Of a DNA stretch of 64,000 nucleotides, positions 16,459-25,007 are shown piece by piece. The notes below the pieces were generated by a model. The model was given only the letters and a program-made list of their open reading frames with translations, did no database searches and was not told the origin of the DNA. How positions within the stretch are numbered: position 1 is the first letter of the stretch; each line of letters begins with the position of its first letter. The position numbers and the translations under genes are program-made. The DNA is from an uncultured Pelagibacteraceae bacterium. Lineage in GTDB: Bacteria; Pseudomonadota; Alphaproteobacteria; Pelagibacterales; Pelagibacteraceae. The stretch lies in NCBI GenBank assembly GCA_902591775.1, contig CACJBW010000001.1, positions 1 to 64,000 on the forward strand. Reading direction: 5' to 3'.

Positions 16459-17523
16459 CTATTTTCTTTGCATTAACCATAAAGCATCTTGAGATAAAAA
16501 ATAAATTTTTCCGTTAGAGGGATGCACTTGAATGTCTCTAATTCTTCCAATTTTATTTTTAAAAATAACCTCTTCTTTTACATTTGATAAGTCTTCAAAT
16601 ATCAGTTTTCTTAAGGATTTATCTTTTAAAGAAGTGATTAAAGCATGACTATTCCACTCATTAAACTCGTCACCTTTATAAATAGTTATTGCGCTAGTTG
16701 CTATTGAGGGTACCCAATATTGAATAGCTTTTGTAAATCCAGGTTTCCATTTTGGGCCAATTGGAATTCCAGAATAATTGGTTCCTCCCCATCCTAAAAT
16801 TTTCCATCCATAATTTTCACCTTTTTTAACTTCTCCGAACCAATCTCCACCTTTTGCCCCATGATTACTCATGTAAACTTTTCCATCAAATTCAGAAAGT
16901 GCCATCCCTTGAGGATTTCTAATTCCAATTTGATAAATCTCTGGCAACCAATCTACCATACCCTCAAACTTTGGATTATCTTTTGGTATACTTCCATCTA
17001 AATGAATTCTTATAATACTACCTGGATGCTTTGAGGCGTCTTGTGCAATCATACCTTGTCCTCTCTCACCCGCAGAAGCAAATATAAAATTATCTTTGAT
17101 AACTAATCTTGATCCAAAATGATAACCAGAGTCTATTGGGGGATTTGCTTGAAAAATATTTTTAAAGTTTAATTGTTTCCTATTAAATTCTGCTTTTGCA
17201 ATAGAAGTGCTAGTTTTATATCCACCTCTATCTTCAGTATATGAAATCCAAATATTATTGTCTTTATGAATAATATCTAATAAGCCTCCTTGACCATGGA
17301 CAACAAAGTTAAGTTGATGACTAATTTCTTGAACTTCTCTAGATAAAATATTTACAATTTTTATTTTGCCGGTTTTTTCTGTAATTATTATTTCATTACT
17401 ATTAATAAAAGAGGATCCCCAAGGTGAATCTAGGTTAACTAATTTTTCTAATTTAAAGTTTTGTGAATACGATTTTGAGGCAAATACGAAAAAAAGAATT
17501 AAAACGTATATTATTTTTTTCAC
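16459..17523 (-). CDS. PQQ-dependent sugar dehydrogenase, exported
   Basis: A soluble glucose/sorbosone dehydrogenase-type beta-propeller of 354 residues with a signal peptide (KKIIYVLILFFVFASKSYS). Propeller motifs include SPWGSSF, EKTGKIKIV, GHHFGSRLV-like YHFGSRLV, GIRNPQGMAL and YGWKILGWG. It would oxidise an aldose or alcohol in the periplasm using PQQ and calcium. I start at GTG 17523, right after the stop of the upstream SDR (TAAAGTG); a longer frame to 17559 lies inside the SDR and adds residues that do not fit a signal peptide. No PQQ synthesis genes are in the window. Confidence 0.87.
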   Translation of the reverse strand: MKKIIYVLILFFVFASKSYSQNFKLEKLVNLDSPWGSSFINSNEIIITEKTGKIKIVNILSREVQEISHQLNFVVHGQGGLLDIIHKDNNIWISYTEDRGGYKTSTSIAKAEFNRKQLNFKNIFQANPPIDSGYHFGSRLVIKDNFIFASAGERGQGMIAQDASKHPGSIIRIHLDGSIPKDNPKFEGMVDWLPEIYQIGIRNPQGMALSEFDGKVYMSNHGAKGGDWFGEVKKGENYGWKILGWGGTNYSGIPIGPKWKPGFTKAIQYWVPSIATSAITIYKGDEFNEWNSHALITSLKDKSLRKLIFEDLSNVKEEVIFKNKIGRIRDIQVHPSNGKIYFLSQDALWLMQRK

Positions 17524-17524
17524 T

Positions 17525-18235
17525 TTATGAAAGTTTTGATCTTCCACCATCAACTGCAATTATTTGACCCGTTACCCAGGAACTTTCCTCGGTAAGTAAA
17601 AATTTTGCCAAAGCTGCTCCATCTTTACCCTCACCTAGTCTTTTAAGTGGGTGGGCTTTAGCTATTCCTTGAGCAATTGCTGTATTTTTTAACATTGGTT
17701 GAGCTATCTTAGAATTAGTTAAACTTAGAGCAACACTATTAACTCTTATGTTTGGAGCAAATTCAGCTGCTAATGATACAGTTAGTCCCTCAATAGCTGC
17801 TTTGGTTGATGCTATTATTGAATGATTTGTAAAACCTCTTTGAGCTGCAACTGTTGAAAATAAAACAATTGAACCATTATTTTGTTTTAGGTTATCTTGA
17901 TATCCTTTGATTAAGTCTACCGCAGAATAAAAATTAAGTTTCATACATTTATTGAAATCATTCTCAGTTGCCATCTTTAAAGGCTTCAAATCTATAGACC
18001 CAACACAATATGCTACACCTTTGATTTCTGATATGTCTGATTTAATTGTATCCACGAACCCCTCGTGTAATACATCTGCCACAGTATAAGAAGAGTTCAA
18101 TTTCTCAGCTAAATTTTTAAGTTGACTTTCATCTCTTCCAACTAAATGAATTTCTTTACCAGAAGAATACATTTGCTCTGCTAAATTGGATCCGATAGAA
18201 CCTGTCGCACCGACAATTAGATATTTTTCTGACAT
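17525..18235 (-). CDS. short-chain dehydrogenase/reductase
   Basis: A 236-residue SDR: the NAD(P)-binding GATGSIGSN at the N-terminus, the catalytic region with Ser in VLFSTVAAQ followed by HSIIASTKAAIEG in which the usual Tyr of YxxxK aligns with an Ile/Ser stretch (SIIASTK). The Lys is present but the Tyr is not seen, so catalysis may be altered. The C-terminus ITGQIIAVDGG-like VTGQIIAVDGGRS is classic. It is divergent from the photolyase with only 10 bp between start codons. Function unknown; SDRs often accompany photolyases in light-response clusters. Confidence 0.85.
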   Translation of the reverse strand: MSEKYLIVGATGSIGSNLAEQMYSSGKEIHLVGRDESQLKNLAEKLNSSYTVADVLHEGFVDTIKSDISEIKGVAYCVGSIDLKPLKMATENDFNKCMKLNFYSAVDLIKGYQDNLKQNNGSIVLFSTVAAQRGFTNHSIIASTKAAIEGLTVSLAAEFAPNIRVNSVALSLTNSKIAQPMLKNTAIAQGIAKAHPLKRLGEGKDGAALAKFLLTEESSWVTGQIIAVDGGRSKLS

Positions 18236-18245
18236 ATAATAATTA

Positions 18246-19742
18246 ATGAAATTATTTTTTATACTTGGAAATCAGTTATTTCCATTAAAAAACCTCGACC
18301 GCTTCAAAAAAGACCACCTATTTTTTATGTCAGAAGACTACCAATTATGTACATATGAAAGACATCATAAATTAAAAATTCTACTATTTTTATCTTCAAT
18401 GAGATCTTATGCGGATAAATTGAAGGAAAATAAATTTAAGCTTAATTACTCAAAAATTGATTCTACTGATTTTAAAAAGGACTATACGAAGAAATTAGAA
18501 AAATTGTTAAAGATGAATAAGATAAAAGAAGTAACTAGTTTTGAAATAGAGGATAAATTTTTTGAAACAAAAATAAATAATTTTTTAAAAAAACAAAATA
18601 TTCAGTGGAATATAATTCGATCGCCAATGTTTTTAGATAGTCGTGAAGATTTTAAAAAATATTTATCAAAAACAAAAAAACCCTTTATGGCAAAGTTTTA
18701 TAAAGAAAAGCGAGAGAGATTAAACATTTTGTTAAACAAAGATGGTACACCAGAGGGAGGAAAATGGAGTTTTGATGAGGATAATAGAAAAAAACTGCCA
18801 AAAAATATCTTAATACCAAAATTTCCAGAAATTAAAGAAACTAAACATACAAAAAGTTTAAAACCAATTATTGAAAAATTATTTAGTAAACATCCAGGAG
18901 ATACCAAAAAATTTTGGTTTGCAACTGAATATAAAGATATTTCAAAATTATTAGATTTTTTTATTAAAGATAAGTTAAACCTATTTGGTGATTACGAAGA
19001 TGCTGTTGATCAAAAAAATAATATTTTATTTCACAGTGCTCTTAGTCCGTATTTAAATCTAGGTTTAATAACGCCAGACATTATCATTCAAAAAATAATG
19101 ACTTATCACCATAGTAAGAGTGTGAGACTAAATTCTTTAGAAGGTTATATAAGACAAATAATTGGTTGGAGAGAGTTTATGAGAGGAATATATCAAAATT
19201 ATAGTAAAGAAATGGAAAGTGGAAATTTCTTTAAACATAATAGAAAAATGAAAGATACATTCTATGATGGCAGCACTGGTTTGGATCCTTTAGATCATGC
19301 AATTAAAAATGCTAGCAAATTTGGTTGGTCGCACCACATTGAAAGATTAATGATATTGTCAAATATTATGAATTTATGCGAAGTTGAACCAAAATCAGTT
19401 TATAAATGGTTCATGGAAATGTTTGTGGACTCATCTGATTGGGTTATGGTTCCAAATGTTTATGGAATGGGTTTGTTTAGTGATGGTGGAATTTTCGCAA
19501 CTAAGCCTTATATCTGTGGATCAAGTTATTTTATGAAAATGATGGATTTTAAAAGGGGCAACTGGTGTAATGTTATGGATGGTCTTTATTGGCGTTTCAT
19601 AGATAGAAATAGAAAATTTTTTTTGAAAAATCCAAGGTTGTCTATGATGGTAAGAATTTTTGATAAAATGAAAGAAAATAGAAAAAAATTAATATTATCA
19701 GAAGCAAACAAATTCATTAAAGATAATACTTATGGGAATTAA
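18246..19742 (+). CDS. photolyase/cryptochrome-related protein (bacterial 6-4 photolyase family)
   Basis: A 498-residue protein of the FeS-BCP/CryPro group, which uses FAD and blue light to repair UV (6-4) photoproducts or to sense light. It shows FILGNQLFP at the N-terminus and the FAD-binding C-terminal half with GYIRQIIGWREFMRG, WSHHIERLMILSN, NVYGMGLFSDGG and GLYWRFIDRNR. Known members bind a [4Fe-4S] cluster with four Cys; here only Cys378, Cys424 and Cys441 lie in the region and the usual DYCxxC loop reads DFKRGN, apparently shortened. The cluster may be absent or altered. It overlaps the DCC protein by 11 bp. Confidence 0.87.
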   Translation: MKLFFILGNQLFPLKNLDRFKKDHLFFMSEDYQLCTYERHHKLKILLFLSSMRSYADKLKENKFKLNYSKIDSTDFKKDYTKKLEKLLKMNKIKEVTSFEIEDKFFETKINNFLKKQNIQWNIIRSPMFLDSREDFKKYLSKTKKPFMAKFYKEKRERLNILLNKDGTPEGGKWSFDEDNRKKLPKNILIPKFPEIKETKHTKSLKPIIEKLFSKHPGDTKKFWFATEYKDISKLLDFFIKDKLNLFGDYEDAVDQKNNILFHSALSPYLNLGLITPDIIIQKIMTYHHSKSVRLNSLEGYIRQIIGWREFMRGIYQNYSKEMESGNFFKHNRKMKDTFYDGSTGLDPLDHAIKNASKFGWSHHIERLMILSNIMNLCEVEPKSVYKWFMEMFVDSSDWVMVPNVYGMGLFSDGGIFATKPYICGSSYFMKMMDFKRGNWCNVMDGLYWRFIDRNRKFFLKNPRLSMMVRIFDKMKENRKKLILSEANKFIKDNTYGN

Positions 19743-20103
19743 AGTTTATTTTAACGATTCTTGCAATATTTGTAGAATGGAAATAAATCATTATAAAAAA
19801 ATTGCAAATAGTGATTTGGAGTGGATAGATATTACAAATAATGATGAGGCTATAAAAATAACATCTAAGTCGCAAAAAGAGTTGCTCAGAAGGTTGCATG
19901 TAATAAATGATGGTGAAGTTATTGGAGGTGCTAAAGCATTTATTATAATTTGGTCAAAAATACCAAAATATAAAATCCTATCTAAAATTTTTTCAATAAA
20001 ACCCTTATTTATTATTTTTCATTATATATATGAAATTGCTGCATTTTTCTTATTTTTAAAAAACAGAAAACAATTAAATGAAAAAACAAAACCTACCAAC
20101 TAA
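19732..20103 (+). CDS. DCC family (DUF393) thiol-disulfide-like protein
   Basis: A 123-residue protein opening [14 protein letters not shown], the D-x-x-C-x-x-C motif of the DCC/DUF393 family, with a thioredoxin-like start and a hydrophobic C-terminal segment ([17 protein letters not shown]) that may attach it to the membrane. Predicted role is thiol-disulfide exchange. It overlaps the photolyase and is itself overlapped by a DUF2256 gene, a combination common beside photolyase genes. Confidence 0.87.
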   Translation: MGIKVYFNDSCNICRMEINHYKKIANSDLEWIDITNNDEAIKITSKSQKELLRRLHVINDGEVIGGAKAFIIIWSKIPKYKILSKIFSIKPLFIIFHYIYEIAAFFLFLKNRKQLNEKTKPTN

Positions 20104-20206
20104 GGTATGCAAAGTTTGTAACAAGCCTTTTTCTTGGAGAAAAAAATGGAAACTTAATTGGGAAAAAGTTAAGTATTGTTCTAAGAGATGCGCCTCTAGT
20201 AATTAA
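20078..20206 (+). CDS. DUF2256 protein (42 aa)
   Basis: A tiny Cys-rich protein, sequence beginning [18 protein letters not shown] and ending [10 protein letters not shown]. Two CxxC-type pairs separated by about 20 basic/aromatic residues (WRKKWKLNW) form a likely zinc knuckle; this is the DUF2256 pattern. The family is often adjacent to photolyase-related genes, as here, where it overlaps the DCC gene by 26 bp. Molecular role unknown. Confidence 0.88.
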   Translation: MKKQNLPTKVCKVCNKPFSWRKKWKLNWEKVKYCSKRCASSN

Positions 20207-20500
20207 TTATTGTGTATTGCTTTTTCTAGGATCTTTAAGTGATTTTAAAATTTTTGATAGCCCCGTAATTTTTAAACTATAATAAATCACATAAATTAAA
20301 GTTAGTCCTAAAGCCATGGTAGATAGAAACACAAAGATGGCTGTCAAAATTTTTTCTTGGAACCAGTTCTCTACTCCAGAGTTAGAATAATAAAGAATAT
20401 TCCAAAACGCGACGAAAATTAACTCATATATGATTATAATTTTGAACATATGGTTGATATAGTTCTCAATATAATGAATACTATTCAATTCTTGTCGCAT
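20207..20500 (-). CDS. small membrane protein (97 aa)
   Basis: A hydrophobic protein with two clear helices (about residues 20-38 and 51-75), a polar N-terminus (MRQELNSIHYIENY) and a basic tail (LKSLKDPRKSNTQ). Its stop abuts the end of the convergent DUF2256 gene. It lies inside the light-response-like group. No family recognised; the stable amphipathic layout and tight fit support a real gene. Confidence 0.6.
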   Translation of the reverse strand: MRQELNSIHYIENYINHMFKIIIIYELIFVAFWNILYYSNSGVENWFQEKILTAIFVFLSTMALGLTLIYVIYYSLKITGLSKILKSLKDPRKSNTQ

Positions 20501-20537
20501 GTCGATAAAAATTTATGAGATAAAACAAAGAAAATAG

Positions 20538-21293
20538 ATGAAAAAAGTAATTTGGATAACTGGCGGTAGCAGTGGAATAGGAAAAGCAGTTGCATTAAAG
20601 TTTGCAAATAAAGGATGGCAGGTAATTATATCATCAAGACGTGAGGAAGTCTTAAAAGATATTTCAGATAAAAATGAAAATATTGATTATTTGAAATTAG
20701 ATATTGTTGATTATGAAGCATGTCATTCAGTTTTTAAAACTATTGTTGAGAAATACAACAAGGTTGATATTTGTTTTTTTTCTACTGCAATTTATGAGCC
20801 TGAAAAAGAGAAGGATTTTGATCTTCAGAATATAATTGATGTTACAAATGTGAATTATATTGGAACCATAAACTGTATTAAAGCTGTTGAAAAATATTAC
20901 AAAGAAAAAAGGCAAGGAGTTATATCTATTGTATCTTCTACTGCAGGATACAGAGGATTGCCAAATTCAACTGCCTATGGGCCTGCAAAAGCAGCTCTTA
21001 TTAATTTAGCAGAAAGTTTATATCTTGATTTTCAAAGATATGATGTTCGCGTATGTCTAGTCAGCCCTGGATTTATCAAAACAAGACTTACGGATAAAAA
21101 CACATTTAAAATGCCATTTTTAAAAACCACACAATATGCGGCTGAACAGATTTATGATGGTTTAATAAATAAAAATTCATTTGAAATAGCTTTTCCTAGA
21201 AGTTTATTTTTAATATTAAAATTTTTTAAGATTTTGCCAAATGGGATCTACTTATATTTGATAAGAAAAATGACGAAGCTTCAAAAAAAATAA
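20538..21293 (+). CDS. short-chain dehydrogenase/reductase
   Basis: A 251-residue classical SDR with the cofactor motif TGGSSGIGKAVA (residues about 7-18), the catalytic Ser in SIVSSTAGYRG and the YGPAKAAL catalytic Tyr and Lys, followed by VSPGFIKTRLT. The C-terminus is hydrophobic and may associate with membrane or lipid. It is convergent with the DUF3833 lipoprotein gene. In other proteobacteria an SDR of this type sits with CFA-like methyltransferase, DUF1365 and FAD-oxidase genes, so a lipid-modifying role is plausible. Confidence 0.92.
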   Translation: MKKVIWITGGSSGIGKAVALKFANKGWQVIISSRREEVLKDISDKNENIDYLKLDIVDYEACHSVFKTIVEKYNKVDICFFSTAIYEPEKEKDFDLQNIIDVTNVNYIGTINCIKAVEKYYKEKRQGVISIVSSTAGYRGLPNSTAYGPAKAALINLAESLYLDFQRYDVRVCLVSPGFIKTRLTDKNTFKMPFLKTTQYAAEQIYDGLINKNSFEIAFPRSLFLILKFFKILPNGIYLYLIRKMTKLQKK

Positions 21294-21295
21294 AT

Positions 21296-21832
21296 TTAAT
21301 CTTTTACAAACATCACAGTTAATTCTGCAACTTTAATACCAAACTTTGTCATTTTTGCTCTATTAATTGCTACTCTTTCATCTTGCATAAAGATCCAATC
21401 ATCAAAAGTTATTTTCATTTCTCTTCCTTTTACAGGAACTAACAGTACATATTCAAACTTAAATGCAGGACCATAAGAAAAACCTTTTGCAGTTCCAACT
21501 ACATCTCCAGCAGTGCCTTCATAGTTATGTTCATCAATTTTATTGATTGTCCATTGCCTATTTTGAATTTCTCCATCGTTCCAAACAAATTTTTCGTCAA
21601 GTATTAATTGTTTTCCATCCCACTTTCCATCTAGGTCTGCAGAAAATTGTCTTGTCACTTTACCTGATCTATTTTGTAAAATTCCCCATGCTTTTACATT
21701 TCCAGATAAATACTCTTCTATTATTAATCTAGGCTTTTGGTTTTTGAAATCTTCTGGTTTCATTGCTTGGTTTGATGAACAACTTGTAATCAATACTGTA
21801 ATTATTATCAATAAGAAATATTTTATTTTCAT
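21296..21832 (-). CDS. DUF3833 lipoprotein
   Basis: A 178-residue lipoprotein: signal peptide with lipobox LITSC near residue 17, then a lipocalin-like beta-rich domain with RQFSADLDGKWDG, RQWTINKID and YEGTAGDVVGTAKG, matching DUF3833. Such proteins are typically the last gene of the CFA-like/DUF1365/FAD-oxidase operon, as here (8-bp gap). A role in handling or exporting a modified lipid has been proposed for the fold; nothing in the sequence proves it. Confidence 0.88.
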   Translation of the reverse strand: MKIKYFLLIIITVLITSCSSNQAMKPEDFKNQKPRLIIEEYLSGNVKAWGILQNRSGKVTRQFSADLDGKWDGKQLILDEKFVWNDGEIQNRQWTINKIDEHNYEGTAGDVVGTAKGFSYGPAFKFEYVLLVPVKGREMKITFDDWIFMQDERVAINRAKMTKFGIKVAELTVMFVKD

Positions 21833-21840
21833 AATATTAT

Positions 21841-23013
21841 TTATTTTTGAAGAGCAAATTGGATTAAGTCTATATTTTTAGATTTAAATCCAGCTTCACA
21901 ATAAGATAAATAAAAATTCCACATTCTTTTAAAAGTATTGTCAAAGCCTTGAGATGAAATTTGTTCCCATTTTTCTAAGAACTCTTCTCTCCAAATATTT
22001 AGTGTATTTGAGTAATGATCACCATATGAATTACAATTCTCAAACTTTAGTCCAGATTGGTTTGCAAGATTTACTAACTCATTTTTACTAGGTAAAAAAC
22101 CACCAGGAAAAATATATTTTTGGATAAAATCAGTTTTACTTTTATATCTATCATAGATAGAGTCATCTATGGTAATTGATTGTATAGCTGCTGTTCCTCC
22201 ATCAACTAGGTTTTCTTTGATAATATTAAAATAGTTTTTTAAATAACTCTGCCCTACTGCTTCTATCATTTCTATAGAAGCTATTGAATTATAATTATTT
22301 TTAACATCTCTAAAATCTAACATTTGTATATTTATTTTTTCATTCAAACCCTCTTTATGAATTCTTTCTTTTGAATATTCGTATTGTTTTTTGGAGATTG
22401 TTATACAATCTAACTTTACGTCATAATTTTTTCCAATATATTCTGCAAATCCTCCCCAGCCACAGCCAATCTCAAGCATCTTATCGCCTGATTTAGGCTT
22501 AACAAGACTCGAGAGTTTTTTATATTTATTTAACTGAGCTTTTTCCAAATCATTACTATCGTCAAAAATTGCGCTTGAGTAAGTTAGGGTTTTATCAAGC
22601 CATAATGAGAAAAATTCATTCCCTAAATCATAATGTTTTCTAATGTTTTCTTTGCTCCTAGATTTATTATTTTTAATAAACAATCCTCTGATTTTATTAA
22701 ATATTGAAAGATCGAAAGAGCCAGAAAATTTATGAACTATTTTTATATTTTTTGCCGCTAGCTCTATAAGATTAGTTAAATTATTTGTCTCAAAGTAATT
22801 ATACATATATGCTTCTGCCAGACCTACACTACCATTTTTGATAATTTTAAAAGTTAATCCTGGTTTATTTATTTTTAGATCAGCATTTAATTTTTCATTA
22901 CCTTTTCCGAAGGTATATTCTTTTCCATCATGGTTTATTATTTTTAAATTTCCATGTTTAATAAATTTTAGTGAGTTAAAGACAATTTTGTCTGATAATT
23001 TATTCAAATTCAC
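21841..23013 (-). CDS. cyclopropane-fatty-acid-synthase-like SAM methyltransferase
   Basis: A 390-residue enzyme that adds a methyl or methylene group from SAM to unsaturated fatty acyl chains in membrane phospholipid. Marks are KENIRKHYDLGNEFFSLWLD, the SAM-binding MLEIGCGWGGFAEY, SIEMIEAVGQSY and FIQKYIFPGGFLPS. It overlaps DUF1365 by 14 bp. In Rhodobacter a methyltransferase of this kind (UfaM) starts furan fatty acid synthesis in the singlet-oxygen response; whether this product is a cyclopropane or methylated furan precursor cannot be told from sequence. Confidence 0.93.
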   Translation of the reverse strand: MNLNKLSDKIVFNSLKFIKHGNLKIINHDGKEYTFGKGNEKLNADLKINKPGLTFKIIKNGSVGLAEAYMYNYFETNNLTNLIELAAKNIKIVHKFSGSFDLSIFNKIRGLFIKNNKSRSKENIRKHYDLGNEFFSLWLDKTLTYSSAIFDDSNDLEKAQLNKYKKLSSLVKPKSGDKMLEIGCGWGGFAEYIGKNYDVKLDCITISKKQYEYSKERIHKEGLNEKINIQMLDFRDVKNNYNSIASIEMIEAVGQSYLKNYFNIIKENLVDGGTAAIQSITIDDSIYDRYKSKTDFIQKYIFPGGFLPSKNELVNLANQSGLKFENCNSYGDHYSNTLNIWREEFLEKWEQISSQGFDNTFKRMWNFYLSYCEAGFKSKNIDLIQFALQK

Positions 23014-23776
23014 TTTTTTCTACCGAACTATTATTTTTAATATTTATTTTTTTTTTAATAAACTTTATTCCTTTTAACCATAGTTTAAATGCCTCATAGT
23101 GGATTGCGACAATAACTTTAAATGTCATCAAGGGGTGAAAAATATAGGAAACGAATAGATTTTTATTACTAAATTCTTTTGCGGTACCGTCCTGGGATGC
23201 GAATAAAAGTTTACCATCATTATCAGATTGGTCAATTATAACTGATATTTTGTCTGAGGGTTTATTTACTCTAAATTTGTAATTGCACTCCATATCTATG
23301 AAAGGCGATACATGAAATTTTTTTACACAACTATTTCTTAAAGTTTCATTATCTTCAGCTTTGAAAATGTATGTGTGTTGTTCACCAAATGTATTTTTAA
23401 CCTCATAAAATAAAGAGATTATCTTATCGTACTTATCATATATAAAGAAAACACTTAGAGGATTAAATACATAACCCAATATTCTTGGATAACAGAATAA
23501 TTTGATTTTAACGTCTTTATTGTCGATACCAATATTTTCTAGTTTTTTTTTTACCCAGTTTTTTAAAGAGGTACCATCTCTATCCCCATGGTCTTTATCA
23601 AAAAAACTAATGATATTGAATTTATTATATGAAAATAATTTAATTTTATTATCAATTTCATTTAAATCATCTAAGTCTATTAGTAATGAAAAAACCCTAT
23701 ATTTGAAATAATGATTTTTAGGTTTAAATCGTCTATGTATTACTTTTCCTACGTATATCTTAGAGTTTTTAAGCAT
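23000..23776 (-). CDS. DUF1365 protein
   Basis: A 258-residue DUF1365 member: VGKVIHRRFKPKNHYFKYRVF at the N-terminus (shown here in part), GDRDGTSLKNWV, LFCYPRILGYVFNPLSVFF and FHVSPFIDM are the family landmarks. It overlaps both neighbours (14 bp and 8 bp). The family is nearly always found with an FAD amine-oxidase-like gene and a CFA-like methyltransferase and is implicated in fatty-acid modification in photosynthetic proteobacteria; the chemistry is not established. Confidence 0.92.
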   Translation of the reverse strand: MLKNSKIYVGKVIHRRFKPKNHYFKYRVFSLLIDLDDLNEIDNKIKLFSYNKFNIISFFDKDHGDRDGTSLKNWVKKKLENIGIDNKDVKIKLFCYPRILGYVFNPLSVFFIYDKYDKIISLFYEVKNTFGEQHTYIFKAEDNETLRNSCVKKFHVSPFIDMECNYKFRVNKPSDKISVIIDQSDNDGKLLFASQDGTAKEFSNKNLFVSYIFHPLMTFKVIVAIHYEAFKLWLKGIKFIKKKINIKNNSSVEKSEFE

Positions 23777-25007
23777 TTATATACTTAATCATATCTATTG
23801 ATGATTTTATACCATCTTCATGAAATCCATATCCAAAATAACTACCACAAAATAAAATATTATTTTTATTTTGAATTAGGTGAAGATCTTTCTGGCTATT
23901 GATTGCATTTTGATCAAAGTAAGGGTGTGTAAATATAACTTTTCGGATTATCTTATCTTCGGGTATCTCTAAATAAGGATTTAATGTTAAAAAAATATTT
24001 TTATTTATATTCAAATTTTGTAATAGGTTTAACCAATAAGTAATCGAATTTTTTTCACTATTCTCAGACTCGATAGAGGAATTCCATGAACACCAAGCAC
24101 TTTTATTATTTGGCATATAACTTATATCCTCATGGACTATAGCTTCATTTGTTTTATATTTAAAATTACTTAAGATCTTATTTTCTATTTCTTCAGGATT
24201 TTCAATTAAAGAGAGAGCTTGATTAGCATGAGTGGCCAATACGACTTTATCGTAAGTAAAATATTCATTTTTATCTCCATAATAAACCTGAACTCCTGAT
24301 CCAATTCTTTTAATTTTATTAATATTATAATTTTTATAATATTCTCCACTGATTTTACTTAGAATTTTATCTACATATGTTCTACTTCTTTTGGAAACTG
24401 TAAACCATTGTGGTCGATCTTTTAATTTGAATAATCCATGATTTTGAAAAAATTTAAAAAAAAATTTCAATGGCATTTGTTTTGCCTCGTAAGGGGGCAT
24501 TGACCATATAGCTGATACCATAGGAATAATATGAAATTTGATAAAGTACTCTGACAATTTTAAATTATCTAAATAGCTGCCTAAAGTAATATTTTCGTTA
24601 ATTGGATCTTGGTTTTCACTTTGTTTATAAAAACTAATTATAGTAAAAAACATCTTCAAAAATTTTATATTTAACAAGTTTATTTTATTGCTAAAGATTC
24701 CAGAAAGACCTTTTCCACAATATTCTATATTTGAGTCTCTAACGGATACTGAGAATGACATATTGCTTCTTTCGATAGCAATATCATTTTCTTGAAAAAA
24801 ATTTATTAAATTTGGATAAGTTTTTTTATTAAATACAATAAAGCCTATATCAACAGGGACTATATTATCTCCAACATTAACATCAATAGTATGAGAATGA
24901 CCTCCAAAATGGTCTTCTTTCTCAAATAGATCTACTTTATATTTTTTAGATAAACTGTACGCTGCACTTAGACCTGATATACCAGAGCCAATAATAGCAA
25001 ATTTCAT
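23769..25007 (-). CDS. FAD-dependent amine-oxidase-like protein of the DUF1365/CFA cluster
   Basis: A 412-residue flavoprotein with the N-terminal FAD motif AIIGSGISGLSAAYSLS, EKEDHFGGHSHT, and a C-terminal FAD site ILFCGSYFGYGFHEDGIKSS. It belongs to the amine oxidase/protoporphyrinogen-oxidase superfamily, but its operon partners point to lipid desaturation or oxidation instead of amines. The start overlaps the stop of the DMT permease (TAATG), so it may be cotranscribed with the pxp genes upstream. Confidence 0.9.
   Translation of the reverse strand: MKFAIIGSGISGLSAAYSLSKKYKVDLFEKEDHFGGHSHTIDVNVGDNIVPVDIGFIVFNKKTYPNLINFFQENDIAIERSNMSFSVSVRDSNIEYCGKGLSGIFSNKINLLNIKFLKMFFTIISFYKQSENQDPINENITLGSYLDNLKLSEYFIKFHIIPMVSAIWSMPPYEAKQMPLKFFFKFFQNHGLFKLKDRPQWFTVSKRSRTYVDKILSKISGEYYKNYNINKIKRIGSGVQVYYGDKNEYFTYDKVVLATHANQALSLIENPEEIENKILSNFKYKTNEAIVHEDISYMPNNKSAWCSWNSSIESENSEKNSITYWLNLLQNLNINKNIFLTLNPYLEIPEDKIIRKVIFTHPYFDQNAINSQKDLHLIQNKNNILFCGSYFGYGFHEDGIKSSIDMIKYINA

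Noticed and set aside
17524-17559. Upstream start for the PQQ dehydrogenase
   Set aside because: It lies inside the SDR coding sequence and spoils the signal peptide; GTG 17523 follows the SDR stop directly.
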